64,000 nt of DNA from the NCBI GenBank assembly GCA_963801105.1, contig CAWDDH010000003.1, positions 3,763,496 through 3,827,495 of the forward strand, given 5' to 3'. The DNA comes from JAENVU01 sp963801105. GTDB taxonomy: Bacteria; Actinomycetota; Acidimicrobiia; IMCC26256; JAENVU01. Shown here one piece after another: positions 28,372 through 39,643 of this stretch (within the stretch, counting starts at the first letter, position 1; each line of letters opens with the position of its first letter). The notes beneath the pieces are model-generated. The model made no database searches. It was not told the origin of the DNA and saw nothing but the letters and a program-made list of their open reading frames with translations. Position numbers and translations under genes: made by a program.

Positions 28372-28557
28372 TCAGGCGATGCCGCCGCGGGCCGAGGTGG
28401 TGGACCCGAGGAGCATCGAGACGAGAATCCCGAGAGGAAGCGCGCCCCAGTACCCGAGGTTCACCCCGACGTTGCCGAGGAAGAGCATCAGCAACCACGT
28501 CGCGGGGAACGTGGCGATGAGAAAGACCGCGGTAAAGACGAGAATCGCACGGAACAT
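28372..28557 (-). CDS. Small two-helix membrane protein
   Basis: 61 residues from an ATG with a strong AGGAGG 6 bases upstream, which fixes this start against a longer frame beginning at 28623. Two hydrophobic helices (about 4-22 and 32-50) leave little outside the membrane. Function is unknown. It lies convergent to the amidohydrolase. Confidence 0.65.
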   Translation of the reverse strand: MFRAILVFTAVFLIATFPATWLLMLFLGNVGVNLGYWGALPLGILVSMLLGSTTSARGGIA

Positions 28558-28638
28558 GAGTCCCTCCTGGCTGGAAGCGGACACCAGCCTGCCCGCCGTG
28601 GCTCCCCCGATCGGGGACCCCACCCCTCGGGGACTGCG

Positions 28639-29019
28639 TCAGGCTGCTCCCAATGCCGCGACGAGCGCGTCGGGGTCGGCGACGGTGACCGTGAGCGCCG
28701 AGTGCCCGCCGCGACTCAGCGGGCTGCGCACCTTCTCGGCGAAGTGCACGCACACCCCCCGCTCGGCATTGGTCCCGAACGTCAGGCCGTCGTCGACGAA
28801 GGAGCGCCGAGCGCCCGCTGCCGTCCACCACCGGTAGCCCTCGGTCACGTGCGCGCCGTCGACGTTCGCGAGCGGCGTCTCGACCCGCACGAGCCCGAAC
28901 GTGGCGACGAACCGGCCGTCGTCGGTCAGGGTCACCCCGTCGCGCGACGGCCGCACCCCGAAGGGCCCCCAGAACGGCAGGAGCTTCTTGTCCACCTCGT
29001 ACGCGAAGAACTGACCCAT
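28639..29019 (-). CDS. Hypothetical protein, 126 residues
   Basis: A small soluble protein starting MGQFFAYEVDKKLLPFWGP from the ATG at 29019. It is rich in beta-strand patterns, including GYRWWTAAGARRSFVDDGLTFG and a closing ADPDALVAAL helix. The family is not recognised. It is divergent from the FAD hydroxylase with about 60 bases between starts. Confidence 0.65.
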   Translation of the reverse strand: MGQFFAYEVDKKLLPFWGPFGVRPSRDGVTLTDDGRFVATFGLVRVETPLANVDGAHVTEGYRWWTAAGARRSFVDDGLTFGTNAERGVCVHFAEKVRSPLSRGGHSALTVTVADPDALVAALGAA

Positions 29020-29079
29020 TCCGCTCCCGGGCCGACGACATCCGTCCGAGACTACGACGGTTGTGGCACGGTGGTGCCC

Positions 29080-30204
29080 GTGAGGACGCTCGTCGTCGGT
29101 GCGGGGATGGCGGGGTTGACCCTGGCGGGACGGCTCGCGCAGCAGGGCCGGGCACCGACCGTGGTCGAGCGCGCGACCGAGACCGCGTCGGGATACGCCA
29201 TCGGCCTCTACCCGCTGGGCAGCAGCGTCCTCCACGGCCTCGGCACCTACGACGAGCTCGTCGCACGCTCCCTGGAGGTCGGGCGCTACGAGCTTGCGGA
29301 CAGGTCGGACCGCACGATGCAGACGATGGACATGTCGGTGCTGACCGGCGCCGTCGGGCCGATGCTCATGGTCCCGCGCGCCGGTCTCGTCGAGGTCCTC
29401 GAGCTGAGCTGTCCCGCGGTCGAGATCCGGCGCGGGCTCTCGGTCACGTCGCTCACCCCGCACCGCGACGAGATCGTCGCGACCTTCGACGACGGCACCG
29501 ACGGGAGCTTCGACGTCGTCGTCGCCGCCGACGGGATCGGGTCGGCGACCCGCGACCTGGTCTTCGGCGCAGCGCAGGGATTCGACTCGGGATGGGCGCT
29601 GTGGACATGGTGGACCGCACCCGACCGGTTCCCGCCCGACACCGTGCGCGAATGGTGGGGCGACGACTTCTTCTTCGGTGCGTATCCCGCACCCGGCCAC
29701 ACGATGTGCGCGGCCGGCGCACCGGTCACGGCCTGGCCCGGTCCCGTCACGGAGGCCGACCTCCGGGCACGGCTCGATCCGCTGATCCACCGGGCACCGG
29801 CCGTGGACGAGGCCGTCGCCGACGCGACGCCCGGCTACCGCTGGCCGATGCGCGACGTCCGGGCCAGCTCCTGGATCACCGGGCGGATCGCGCTGTGCGG
29901 CGACGCCGCGGCCGGGTTCCTGCCCACGGCGGGGATCGGTGCGTCGATGGCGATGCGGGCCGCCGCCGCGCTCGCCGACGAGCTGTCACGCGCCGATGCG
30001 TCGATGGTGCCGCTCGCGCTGGACCTCTACGAACAACGGTGCCGCAGCACCGTCGAACGCAACCAGACGGAGTCGCGCCGGCTGGCCCGCCTGATGTTCC
30101 TCCGTCATCCGAGCCTGGCCTGGGCCCGCGACCAGGCCGCCCGGCGCTACCCAGCCCGGCGCGCCCTCGACCAGATCATCTCCAGCATGCGCCGACCCCT
30201 CTGA
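29080..30204 (+). CDS. FAD-dependent monooxygenase (FAD_binding_3 type)
   Basis: About 374 residues from GTG 29080. In-frame GTGs at 29071 and 29074 are alternatives. The FAD dinucleotide fold VGAGMAGLTLAGRL is at the N-terminus, the middle motif is VVAADGIGSATRD, and the second FAD motif is CGDAAAGFLPTAGIGASMAM. It is a flavin hydroxylase of the PHBH/UbiH type acting on an aromatic or similar ring with NAD(P)H and oxygen. The substrate is unknown. Confidence 0.85.
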   Translation: MRTLVVGAGMAGLTLAGRLAQQGRAPTVVERATETASGYAIGLYPLGSSVLHGLGTYDELVARSLEVGRYELADRSDRTMQTMDMSVLTGAVGPMLMVPRAGLVEVLELSCPAVEIRRGLSVTSLTPHRDEIVATFDDGTDGSFDVVVAADGIGSATRDLVFGAAQGFDSGWALWTWWTAPDRFPPDTVREWWGDDFFFGAYPAPGHTMCAAGAPVTAWPGPVTEADLRARLDPLIHRAPAVDEAVADATPGYRWPMRDVRASSWITGRIALCGDAAAGFLPTAGIGASMAMRAAAALADELSRADASMVPLALDLYEQRCRSTVERNQTESRRLARLMFLRHPSLAWARDQAARRYPARRALDQIISSMRRPL

Positions 30205-30248
30205 GCGCGCCTGGCGCGGGGCCGCGTGGGCGTGGTCGACTCGATGCC

Positions 30249-30995
30249 GTGCTGCACCGGCGGAGGGGTCTGCCCGACGAGTGGACGACGATCGTCGAGT
30301 CCGGCGTCGCGGTGTGGAAGCTCCTCGACGACCGGGAACGCGCCGCGCTCTCGGAGGCCGCCGACTGGCTGCTGCGCCACAAGCACTGGGAGGCGTCCAA
30401 CAGATTCGCGCTCGACGACGAGATCACGGTCACCGTCGCGATGCAGGCGGCACTCCTCGTGCTCGAGCTCGGGGTCGACGCGTACCGCGAGGTCAGCGCG
30501 ATCGTCGTCTACCCGACCGCGATGCAATCCCGGGGTGAGTACGCCGGGCCCGCGGCCGGCACCGTCGTCGACGGCGTGATCCCCATCCTCGGCGAGGCCC
30601 ACGACCGCCGGGGACCCGTGCTCCTCGCCTGGGACCAGGCCCGCGCCGCCGCGCGCGATCCAGGGACCGGGCACAACGTCGTGTTCCACGAGTTCGCGCA
30701 CAAGCTCGACATGCTCGACCAGATCTCCGACGGCACACCCCGGCTCGACGGACGCGTGGTCGGACACCGCTGGATCGAGGTCTGCAGCGAGGTCTTCGCC
30801 GCAATGCAGCGCGGGATCGACCGTCCACCGCTCCAGCCCTACGGAGCCACCAACCCGGCGGAGTTCTTCGCAGTCGCGACCGAGGCGTTCTTCGACGTGC
30901 CGACCGCGCTCGCAACCCACGAACCGGAGCTCTACGCGGTGCTACGCGACTACTACCGCCAGGACCCTTCCGCCCGCCTGACCAGGAGCCGATGA
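30249..30995 (+). CDS. MtfA-like zinc metallopeptidase
   Basis: 248 residues from GTG 30249 (LHRRRGLPDEW). The zinc motif HEFAHKLD (about 143-150) and the NPAEFFAVATEAFF segment supplying a further Glu match MtfA (DUF980), which in E. coli binds and titrates the Mlc repressor and has aminopeptidase activity. No Mlc-like repressor is visible here, so the partner is unknown. One base separates it from the dienelactone hydrolase gene. Confidence 0.82.
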   Translation: MLHRRRGLPDEWTTIVESGVAVWKLLDDRERAALSEAADWLLRHKHWEASNRFALDDEITVTVAMQAALLVLELGVDAYREVSAIVVYPTAMQSRGEYAGPAAGTVVDGVIPILGEAHDRRGPVLLAWDQARAAARDPGTGHNVVFHEFAHKLDMLDQISDGTPRLDGRVVGHRWIEVCSEVFAAMQRGIDRPPLQPYGATNPAEFFAVATEAFFDVPTALATHEPELYAVLRDYYRQDPSARLTRSR

Positions 30996-30996
30996 G

Positions 30997-31752
30997 ATGG
31001 ACACGCCGATGATGGCCGAGACCGTGACGATCACCGGCCACGGCGGTGACGACATCGAGGCCTACTTCGCCCGTCCGCTCGGCTCCGGCCCGTTCCCGGG
31101 CATCGTCGTCATCCACCACATGCCGGGGTACGACCGCGCCACCAAGGAGATGGTGCGGACCTTCGCCGTGTACGGCTACGCCGCGATCTGCCCGAACCTG
31201 TTCCACCGCTACGCGCCGGGCGCGAGGCCGACCGACGCGGCCAAGGCCGCGCTCGAGGCGGGCGGAGTGCCCGACGAGGTGTGCATCGGCGACGTCGCCG
31301 GCGCGCTGCACCTGCTCCGGGCACTCCCGACCGCGAACGGACGCGTCGGCGTCATCGGCCACTGCTCCGGCGGGCGCCAGGCCTACGTCGTGGCCGCGCA
31401 CCTCGACCTCGATGCCGCGATCGACTGCTACGGCGGGCGGGTGGTCGCCACCCCCGAGGACCTCGGCCCCGCCCGGCCCGTTGCGCCGATCGACATGACG
31501 GCCGACCTGCGCTGCCCGCTGCTCGGCCTGTTCGGCGTGGAGGACTCGAACCCCTCACCCGAGCACGTCGCGCGAATGGAGGACGAGCTCCGCCTGCACG
31601 GCAAGGACTTCGAGTTCCACTCCTTCGCCGACGCGGGTCACGCGTTCTTCTCGGTCGACCGGCCCCTGTACCGCGTGGAGGCGGCCAAGGAGGGCTGGAA
31701 GCGGATCTGGGACTTCCTCGACCGCCACCTCGGAGCGACGCCCGTCGCCTGA
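30997..31752 (+). CDS. Dienelactone hydrolase-family protein
   Basis: 251 residues from the ATG right after the MtfA stop, with CAGGAG upstream. It is an alpha/beta hydrolase with the nucleophile elbow GHCSGG carrying Cys as in dienelactone hydrolase, an Asp region (GLFGVEDSNPS) and the catalytic His in DAGHAFF. It should open a lactone or ester in the cytoplasm, consistent with ring-cleavage catabolism. It is convergent with the LLM oxidoreductase. Confidence 0.85.
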   Translation: MDTPMMAETVTITGHGGDDIEAYFARPLGSGPFPGIVVIHHMPGYDRATKEMVRTFAVYGYAAICPNLFHRYAPGARPTDAAKAALEAGGVPDEVCIGDVAGALHLLRALPTANGRVGVIGHCSGGRQAYVVAAHLDLDAAIDCYGGRVVATPEDLGPARPVAPIDMTADLRCPLLGLFGVEDSNPSPEHVARMEDELRLHGKDFEFHSFADAGHAFFSVDRPLYRVEAAKEGWKRIWDFLDRHLGATPVA

Positions 31753-31755
31753 GCG

Positions 31756-32595
31756 CTACCCCGCGAGCGGGCGGAGCGCCTCCGCGATCGGTTCGAGCAC
31801 CGCGGGCGTGTGCGGGAGGGGCAGGTACACGATGCCGATGTCGGCCCCGGCGTCGACGAACCCGGCCGCGGTCTCGGCGATCGCCTCCGGACCCTTCGCC
31901 GGGTCGAAGCGCAGGTTCACGGAGCATTCGACGGTGGCCGGGTCGCGTCCGATCTCGGCGCAGCGCTCGTCCAGCGTGGCCTTGATCGCGGGCCAGTGCT
32001 CGAGCCCAGCCGTCGAGTTCCACTGCTGTGCGAACCGCGCGACGGTCCGGAGGGTACGGGTCGGCCCGTTGCCGCCGATGGTGATCGGCGGGTGGGGCCG
32101 CTGGACCGGCTTGGGCTCACAGCGAGCATCCCGGAGCTGCACGTAGCGGCCGTCGAGGTTGCTCGTCTCCTGCGAGAGCAGCAGCACGATCGCTTCGACG
32201 CCCTCGTCGAAGCGGTCGAACCGCTCGCGCAGTGGAGGCAACGCGATGCCGTACGCGTCACACTCCTGCTGGTTCCATCCCGCACCCAGGCCGATGTCGA
32301 GCCGGCCGTCGGAGACGAGGTCGATCGTCGCGGCCATGTTCGCGAGCACCGCCGGGTGCCGGTACACCATCCCGGTGACCTGACAGCCGACGCGGATGCG
32401 CCCCGTGGCCTGCGCCATCGCCGCGAGCATCGTCCATCCCTCGAGGCACGGCCCGTCCGAGTCGGAGAAGATCGGGTAGAAGTGGTCGAAGTTCCACGCG
32501 GACTCGAACAGGTCGATGTCATCGGCGGTCCGCCAGACGTCGAGCATGTCCTTCCAGGTCGTGTGTTGGGGTGCGGTCTTGATCCCGAAGCGCAT
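31756..32595 (-). CDS. LLM-class F420-dependent oxidoreductase
   Basis: 279 residues. The luciferase-like TIM barrel shows FGIKTAPQHTTW at the start, ESAWNFDHFYPI, GAGWNQQECDAYG (the G-A-G-W turn of F420-binding members) and PPITIGGNG. These enzymes transfer hydride between F420 and an organic substrate. The family is abundant in actinobacteria that make F420. No F420-synthesis gene is present in the window. Confidence 0.85.
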   Translation of the reverse strand: MRFGIKTAPQHTTWKDMLDVWRTADDIDLFESAWNFDHFYPIFSDSDGPCLEGWTMLAAMAQATGRIRVGCQVTGMVYRHPAVLANMAATIDLVSDGRLDIGLGAGWNQQECDAYGIALPPLRERFDRFDEGVEAIVLLLSQETSNLDGRYVQLRDARCEPKPVQRPHPPITIGGNGPTRTLRTVARFAQQWNSTAGLEHWPAIKATLDERCAEIGRDPATVECSVNLRFDPAKGPEAIAETAAGFVDAGADIGIVYLPLPHTPAVLEPIAEALRPLAG

Positions 32596-32604
32596 CCCCG
32601 CACG

Positions 32605-33654
32605 CTAGGCCGGATGCGCCGACGCGCCACCCCCACGCAGCACCGGCGCCACCTCGTCCATGAAGCGACGGTTCGCGGCCATCAGCTCCCCGGCGTCGGC
32701 GTCACGCGAGCCGCCGATCACCACGAGCCGGTCCAGTCCGAGATCCACGAGCGCCCGGAGCCGGCGGGCGCACTCCGTCGGCGCGCCGACGACGCCGAAG
32801 CGGTCGACGAAGTCGTCCGGCATCGCCTGCTGGTGCGCGGCCACGGTCTTGCCGTGCCCCGCGAGGTCGTAGCCCTCCCCCAGTCGCCGGAACACCTCGG
32901 CATCGCGGCCCGCACCCGCGGCTGCGCCCCGCATCCCGGAGAAGTGTGCGAACGCGCCCAGACCACCGCGGATCAGCTCCCGGGCCCGGCCGACGTCCGG
33001 ATGGGCCACGACGTTCACGTACGCGCCCAGCGACACGCCCATCGGATCGAGCCCGGCTTCGTCGCGGGCACGGCGGGCGGTCGCGATCGCGGCCGCGACG
33101 CGCTCGGGCTGGGCTCCCACCGCGAACGTCACGCGCTCCGCGTGCCGGGCACCGACGCCGATGACCCTGGGACCGGTCGCCGCTACGTCCACCGGCACCT
33201 TCGCTTGGCCGGTGGTCCCGATCCACTCGCTCCGGCTCTCGACCCCGTCGCCGAGGTCCGCCGTCTCGCCCCGCAGGTACTGCTGCACGACGCTCACATA
33301 CCGCTCGAAGGCGGCGACGGCCTCCGGCTCGCGTCCGATGTGGGCGAGCGAGGAGTCACCGCGTCCGATGCCGAGCACCGCCCGGCCGGCCGAGGTGACC
33401 TGCACGGTCGCGATGGCGGCCGCGGTGACGGCGGGATGGCGCGTCACCGGGTTGGTCACGCCGGTCCCGAGCTGCAGCCTGGTCGTCGCCGCGGCGGCGA
33501 GGCAGAGCGATCCGTAGACGTCGGCCGCGAGGTTCTGGGTGTCGGCGAAGACCAGGCCGTCCCACCCGGCCGACTCGGCGAGCTCCGCCAGCATCGGCGC
33601 GAACCCGGGAACCGGGAACGTGAGCATCCACAGCTCGGGCGCGCTCATGGTCAT
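32605..33654 (-). CDS. LLM-class F420-dependent oxidoreductase
   Basis: 349 residues from ATG 33654, whose TGA overlap with the upstream gene (ATGA) decides the start. A second ATG two codons on is possible. The luciferase-like fold shows VFADTQNLAADVYGSLCLAAAAT, LGTGVTNPVTRHPAV, GIGRGDSSLAHIG and GVVGAPTECARRL, a pattern close to F420-dependent methylenetetrahydromethanopterin reductase-like proteins. It is distinct from its neighbour at 31756. Confidence 0.85.
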   Translation of the reverse strand: MTMSAPELWMLTFPVPGFAPMLAELAESAGWDGLVFADTQNLAADVYGSLCLAAAATTRLQLGTGVTNPVTRHPAVTAAAIATVQVTSAGRAVLGIGRGDSSLAHIGREPEAVAAFERYVSVVQQYLRGETADLGDGVESRSEWIGTTGQAKVPVDVAATGPRVIGVGARHAERVTFAVGAQPERVAAAIATARRARDEAGLDPMGVSLGAYVNVVAHPDVGRARELIRGGLGAFAHFSGMRGAAAGAGRDAEVFRRLGEGYDLAGHGKTVAAHQQAMPDDFVDRFGVVGAPTECARRLRALVDLGLDRLVVIGGSRDADAGELMAANRRFMDEVAPVLRGGGASAHPA

Positions 33655-34127
33655 GCGTGCAGACCGAGCGCCCATCCGTCGACGGCTTCGAGCCGGCCGC
33701 GCCAGCGGACGCCGTCGGCGACGATCGCGTCACCATGGCGGATCCGAGCCTGCTCGAGGTGGAGGTAGATCGGCAGGTCCTGCACCGGGTCGGCGCCGTC
33801 GCCGGCCGGGCCCGGCGACTCCTCCGCGATCCCCGCGAGCAGCCGCAGCGGATCCGCGAGCACCTCGGCCTCGGTGGTTCCCCGCTCTTCGAGCTCGGCG
33901 GCGACGTTGCCCATGAACTGCGCGACCCCGACCGCCGTCCCCGAGATCACGAGCCCACCCTGGGCGACGGTGAGCGCGAACGTGAGCGTGCCGCGGTTGC
34001 ACACGCTGACCAGCACCCGCAGGATCGGATCCGGCAGCGCCATCTCGGCGACCTCGTACTGGATCCGGGCCAGCTCGTCGACTGCCGGCACCCGCCCCGC
34101 CCCGCTCCCCTCGTCTGCCCCGACCAT
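33651..34127 (-). CDS. Hypothetical protein, 158 residues
   Basis: A soluble protein from ATG 34127, translationally coupled to the LLM oxidoreductase (ATGA). It has a helical N-terminus (DELARIQYEVAEMALPDPILRVLVS), a hydrophobic core with VAQGGLVISGTAVG and an acidic middle. The C-terminus (VDGWALGLHA) resembles a small-molecule or flavin partner domain, but no family is recognised. Confidence 0.65.
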   Translation of the reverse strand: MVGADEGSGAGRVPAVDELARIQYEVAEMALPDPILRVLVSVCNRGTLTFALTVAQGGLVISGTAVGVAQFMGNVAAELEERGTTEAEVLADPLRLLAGIAEESPGPAGDGADPVQDLPIYLHLEQARIRHGDAIVADGVRWRGRLEAVDGWALGLHA

Positions 34128-34251
34128 CCGGCCAGGGTAGGCGGCCTCGTCCCGCCGGGTCGTTCCCGCGGCGTTGAAGCACCGGCGCGGCCGGGTGCGC
34201 CAAGATGACGGCCCCGACCAGACGTCGAGAACGATCCCGGAGGTCCTCCCC

Positions 34252-36009
<1,758 letters not shown>

Positions 36010-36016
36010 GCGCAAC

Positions 36017-36856
36017 GTGCTGAGCGCGGCGCAGCGGTCCGAGTACGCGACACGCGGCTGGATCGCGATCCCGGGTCTCGTCGACGCCGTCTGGCTCGAC
36101 CGGCTGCGCGACGTCACCGACGGGTTCCTCGACCAGTCCCGCGCACTGACCGAGTCCAACGTGGTCTTCGACCTGGACACCGGGCACCGCACCGAAGAGC
36201 CGCGCCTGCGCCGGTTGAGCTCACCGACCGACCTGCACGAGACGTACTGGGAGTTCGCGTCGCAGTCGCCGATCGTCGACGTGGCCGTCGACCTGCTCGG
36301 CCCCGACGTGAAGTTCCACCACTCGAAGCTCAACTTCAAGGCGCCTCGCGGCGGCGAGGAGGTCAAGTGGCACCAGGACATCCAGTTCTGGCCGCACACC
36401 AACTACGACCTGCTCACGATCGGGGTCTTCCTCACCGACGTCGAACCGGGAATGGGCGAGGTCGGGTTCGTCCCGGGCAGCCACGACGGTCCGCTGTACG
36501 ACCTCTACGACGGGGACCGCTGGGTCGGCGCGCTGGGCGACGACGACGTCGCGCGAGCGGGGGTCGAGCGCGCCGAGTACCCGGTCGGGCCGGCGGGCAC
36601 GATCACGGTGCACAACTGCCGGACGGTGCACGGCTCGGCGACGAACACGTCCGACCGCGCCCGTCCACTCCTGCTCCAGACCTACGCGGCGGCCGACGCG
36701 CTCTCCTACACCGATCTCGTGCGGCGCTCGCCCCACGGTGAGGAGCTGATTCGGGGCGATCCACCCCGTTGGGCGCGGCACGACCCCCGGCCGTGCCTGC
36801 TCCCACCGTCGGGCCCGTACCGGCCGATCTTCACCGCGCAACAGCGCGAGGAGTAG
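36017..36856 (+). CDS. Phytanoyl-CoA dioxygenase (PhyH)-family oxygenase
   Basis: 279 residues from a GTG start. Fe(II) ligands are HQD in KWHQDIQFWPH and the distal His in NCRTVHGSATN, with the 2-oxoglutarate Arg in DRARPLLLQTY. It is an alpha-ketoglutarate-dependent hydroxylase co-transcribed with the aminoacylase-type gene. It differs enough from the PhyH at 17408 to have another substrate. Confidence 0.85.
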   Translation: MLSAAQRSEYATRGWIAIPGLVDAVWLDRLRDVTDGFLDQSRALTESNVVFDLDTGHRTEEPRLRRLSSPTDLHETYWEFASQSPIVDVAVDLLGPDVKFHHSKLNFKAPRGGEEVKWHQDIQFWPHTNYDLLTIGVFLTDVEPGMGEVGFVPGSHDGPLYDLYDGDRWVGALGDDDVARAGVERAEYPVGPAGTITVHNCRTVHGSATNTSDRARPLLLQTYAAADALSYTDLVRRSPHGEELIRGDPPRWARHDPRPCLLPPSGPYRPIFTAQQREE

Positions 36857-36911
36857 CCGGTCAGGCGCCCGGGAGCAGGGCGCCGGCACCGACGATTCAG
36901 TCGCGACGGGG

Positions 36912-38327
36912 CTACGTGCAGGGAGGGACCGGTCCCAGCACCGGCTGGGTCAGGTCGGGCCGGGGCGGGATCGAGCCGTCCGGGTTCGGCAGCCCCACCT
37001 CGATCGCCATCAGGAACGGGTCGCGCGGCGGATCGACGCCCTGACACACGGTCGTCGGCAGGCCGAGCGCGAGGTTGCCGACGTCGGTGAGCCCGTCCAC
37101 GCCGTCGACCCAGCGGAACGGATCGGGGTTGCCGACGATCTCCGAGCGGTTGCCGACGATCGACGTGTTGTGGATCGGATCGCTCAGGTACTGCGTGCGG
37201 TACGGGGTGCCGACGATGATCGCGTGGTGTCCCGCGTCCGGTCCGAGGAACAGGTTGTCGACCACGCGGGTGCCGTCGTCCTCGACCCGCACGCCGTAGT
37301 CGGGGCCGACGAACTGGTTGTTGGCGACGACGTTGTTCTTCGCCCGGTCCAGGGTGTACTGGATGTACGGGGCGTCGAAGAACGGCGGGTTCGTGCACTG
37401 CATCGGGTACACGTTCTCGGCCATACGAGCACCGACCCACACGCCGTTCCAACCGCCGTCGAACACATTGGTGGAGATGAGGTTGCGATCCGACGGGTAG
37501 CGGCGCTCGAAGTAGCGGGCCCGGTCGGGGTACTCGCCGCAGTTCGTGTACAGGAAGATGCCCCCGGCGGAGTTGCCGTGGAAGTAGTTGCCCGTCACGA
37601 CGTTGTCGGACGAGCCGTCGATCGCGAGGCCCTCGCGGCCGGTCCCCCAGAACGCGACCTGCGCGCCGCCGAGGTCGAAGAGTGTGCCGTTCGGCCCGTT
37701 CTCGATGAAGCCGTTGTCGACGATCATGTTGTTCGCGACCGTATTCTCCCGCGACCCGGTCTCGAGGTAGATGCCGGTGCTGCCCGCACGACGGATGAGC
37801 ATCCCGGCGATCGTCACCTTGGTGACGTACGCGTCCACGTAGACACCGACCCCGCGCGAGTCCTGCACCGTGCTGTGCTCGATGACGACGTTGCGGAGGA
37901 AGTGGTCGTACTCCACGCCGGCGGGGAGGTCCCGGAATCCGTCCCGCGTGACCCGCATACCGTTGAGCCAACCCTTCGTCGTGCAGTTGCGCACGGTGAC
38001 GTCGCTCATGTCGACGTCCGAGGCGCTCACGATCAGGATCCCGACGCCGTTGCTCCCGCCCTGGACCACCGCGCCCCGGCAGTCGAAGGTGACGTTCGAC
38101 GCGTTGATGGTCACGCCGCCGGTGTAGGTGCAGCTCGGGTCGAGGTACGAGCTGGTCGACACGACGATCGGATCAGAGGGGTTGGCACAGCCGATCGGAA
38201 TGCCGACCGGCGGGTCGGTCGACGGTTGCGGGCCGATGAGGGCGCAGCCGCTCGCCACCAGGGCGACCGCCAGTGCGGCCAGCAGCGTGCGCCTCGTGCG
38301 TCCCACCATCGTGCCGACCATCCCCAT
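36912..38327 (-). CDS. Lipoprotein with right-handed parallel beta-helix (NosD/pectate-lyase-like)
   Basis: About 471 residues from ATG 38327. ATGs at 38321 and 38309 are alternatives. A lipoprotein signal (RTRRTLLAALAVALVASGC) anchors it outside the membrane. The body is a run of beta-helix rungs rich in Asn, Val and Gly: ITINASNVTFDC, NTVANNMIVDNG, DNVVTGNYFHGNSAGG, NNVVANNQFVG, NTSIVGN. Such folds bind or cleave polysaccharides. No catalytic site can be assigned, and Cys pairs near both ends may form disulfides. It is divergent from the hydrolase lipoprotein across 117 bases. Confidence 0.78.
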   Translation of the reverse strand: MGMVGTMVGRTRRTLLAALAVALVASGCALIGPQPSTDPPVGIPIGCANPSDPIVVSTSSYLDPSCTYTGGVTINASNVTFDCRGAVVQGGSNGVGILIVSASDVDMSDVTVRNCTTKGWLNGMRVTRDGFRDLPAGVEYDHFLRNVVIEHSTVQDSRGVGVYVDAYVTKVTIAGMLIRRAGSTGIYLETGSRENTVANNMIVDNGFIENGPNGTLFDLGGAQVAFWGTGREGLAIDGSSDNVVTGNYFHGNSAGGIFLYTNCGEYPDRARYFERRYPSDRNLISTNVFDGGWNGVWVGARMAENVYPMQCTNPPFFDAPYIQYTLDRAKNNVVANNQFVGPDYGVRVEDDGTRVVDNLFLGPDAGHHAIIVGTPYRTQYLSDPIHNTSIVGNRSEIVGNPDPFRWVDGVDGLTDVGNLALGLPTTVCQGVDPPRDPFLMAIEVGLPNPDGSIPPRPDLTQPVLGPVPPCT

Positions 38328-38444
38328 CCCGGGCCCCGCTCGGGGTCGCCGGTCCGCGCAGGGTGGCGTCGCCCACGCGGACGTGTCAAGTCGGACGAGG
38401 TGGTCGCGACGGGAGCAGCCGCACGGGCGCAATATCATCAATCT

Positions 38445-39299
38445 GTGATCTCTCGCCGAATCCTTCCCGCCGTCGCGCTGCTCGCGATCCTGGCCGCCGG
38501 GTGCAACTACCCCGTGATCGACCCGCCCGGGACGGCGCCGGTGCGGTACCGCGATCCGGTATTCGCCAATGTGACGGTGACCAACGGCATCACGTACGGC
38601 ACCGCGACGAACCTGAGCAGCCAGACGGTCACGCTCCAGCTCGACATGTACGCGCCGACCGGCGACACCGTCACCAAGCGTCCCGCGATCGTGTGGGTGC
38701 ACGGTGGCTCCTTCTGCTGTGGGAACCGCACGTCGGGCGAGCTCGTCGACGAGGCGAACACGTTCGCCAAGGCCGGCTTCGTCAACGTGTCGATCGACTA
38801 CCGGCTCGAGTCACCCGGCTGCTCGGGCGCGAGCACCAACTGCGTCCAGGCGATCCAGGAGGCGACGGCCGACGCCCAGACCGCGGTCAGGTTCCTCCGC
38901 ACCAACGCCACGACCTACGGCATCGACCCCGATCGGATCGCGATCGGTGGTTCCTCGGCCGGGGCGATCGCCGCGATGAACGTCGCGTATGCCACCTCGG
39001 AGGACCCGTCGGCCCGCGTCCGCGCCGCGCAGTCCATCTCGGGCGCTCACCTCGTGGTCGGTGCGACCTCGGCCGGCGACGCCCCGGTGCTCGACTTCCA
39101 CTGCACCACCGACCCGCTCGTGAACTTCGGGTGGGCCACGGCCACGATCGACTCCGCGCACTCGTTCGGGCTCGATGCGTTCCTCGAGTCGTGGGACGCC
39201 ACGTGTCATGTGCCCTACGCCGAGCACCGCCAGCAGATCCTCGACCACACCCGGAACTTCTTCTGGTGGGAGATGGACCTCGCGCACGCCGCGACCTGA
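38445..39299 (+). CDS. Secreted alpha/beta-hydrolase lipoprotein
   Basis: 284 residues from GTG 38445. Lipobox LAAGC follows a short hydrophobic stretch. The oxyanion motif HGGSFCCG and the nucleophile elbow GGSSAG are those of esterase/lipase enzymes (BD-FAE/HSL-like). Cys pairs (GCSGASTNC) suggest disulfides outside the cell. The C-terminal part is short and the catalytic His is probably near DAFLESWDATCHVPYAEH. Together with the divergent beta-helix lipoprotein it may act on surface or extracellular polymers. Confidence 0.78.
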   Translation: MISRRILPAVALLAILAAGCNYPVIDPPGTAPVRYRDPVFANVTVTNGITYGTATNLSSQTVTLQLDMYAPTGDTVTKRPAIVWVHGGSFCCGNRTSGELVDEANTFAKAGFVNVSIDYRLESPGCSGASTNCVQAIQEATADAQTAVRFLRTNATTYGIDPDRIAIGGSSAGAIAAMNVAYATSEDPSARVRAAQSISGAHLVVGATSAGDAPVLDFHCTTDPLVNFGWATATIDSAHSFGLDAFLESWDATCHVPYAEHRQQILDHTRNFFWWEMDLAHAAT

Positions 39300-39355
39300 T
39301 CGCCGGTCGACCGCGGGCCCGGCGGGCACCGGGTGGGCGCCGGGTGGGCGCCGGT

Positions 39356-39643
39356 TCAGCCCACGAGTCGGGCGATCTCGACATCGCCGGTCACGTGCAC
39401 GATCTTCGACCGGTGGTGCTCGCCGCGGACGATGACGACCGCGGCTGTCGGGATGCCGAGGGTCGCCGCAAGGAACTTGATCAGACCGGCATTCGCCTTG
39501 CCGTCGTCGGCCGGGGCGGCCACCCGGATCTTCAGCGCGTCTCCGTGCTCGCCGACGACCTCGGTCGTCCGGGCCCGGGGCTGGACGCGCAGGGCCAGCT
39601 CCCACCCGCCGTCGACGGCGCGTGCCCACACCGGTGCGGTCAC
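39356..39643 (-). CDS. DUF167 (YggU-like) protein
   Basis: 95 residues from GTG 39643, preceded by GAGGGGACGG. The family pattern is clear: LRVQPRARTTEVVGEHGDAL and the signature DDGKANAGLIKFLA. The structure is known in homologues, the function is not. It stands alone, convergent with the hydrolase lipoprotein. Confidence 0.85.
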   Translation of the reverse strand: MTAPVWARAVDGGWELALRVQPRARTTEVVGEHGDALKIRVAAPADDGKANAGLIKFLAATLGIPTAAVVIVRGEHHRSKIVHVTGDVEIARLVG

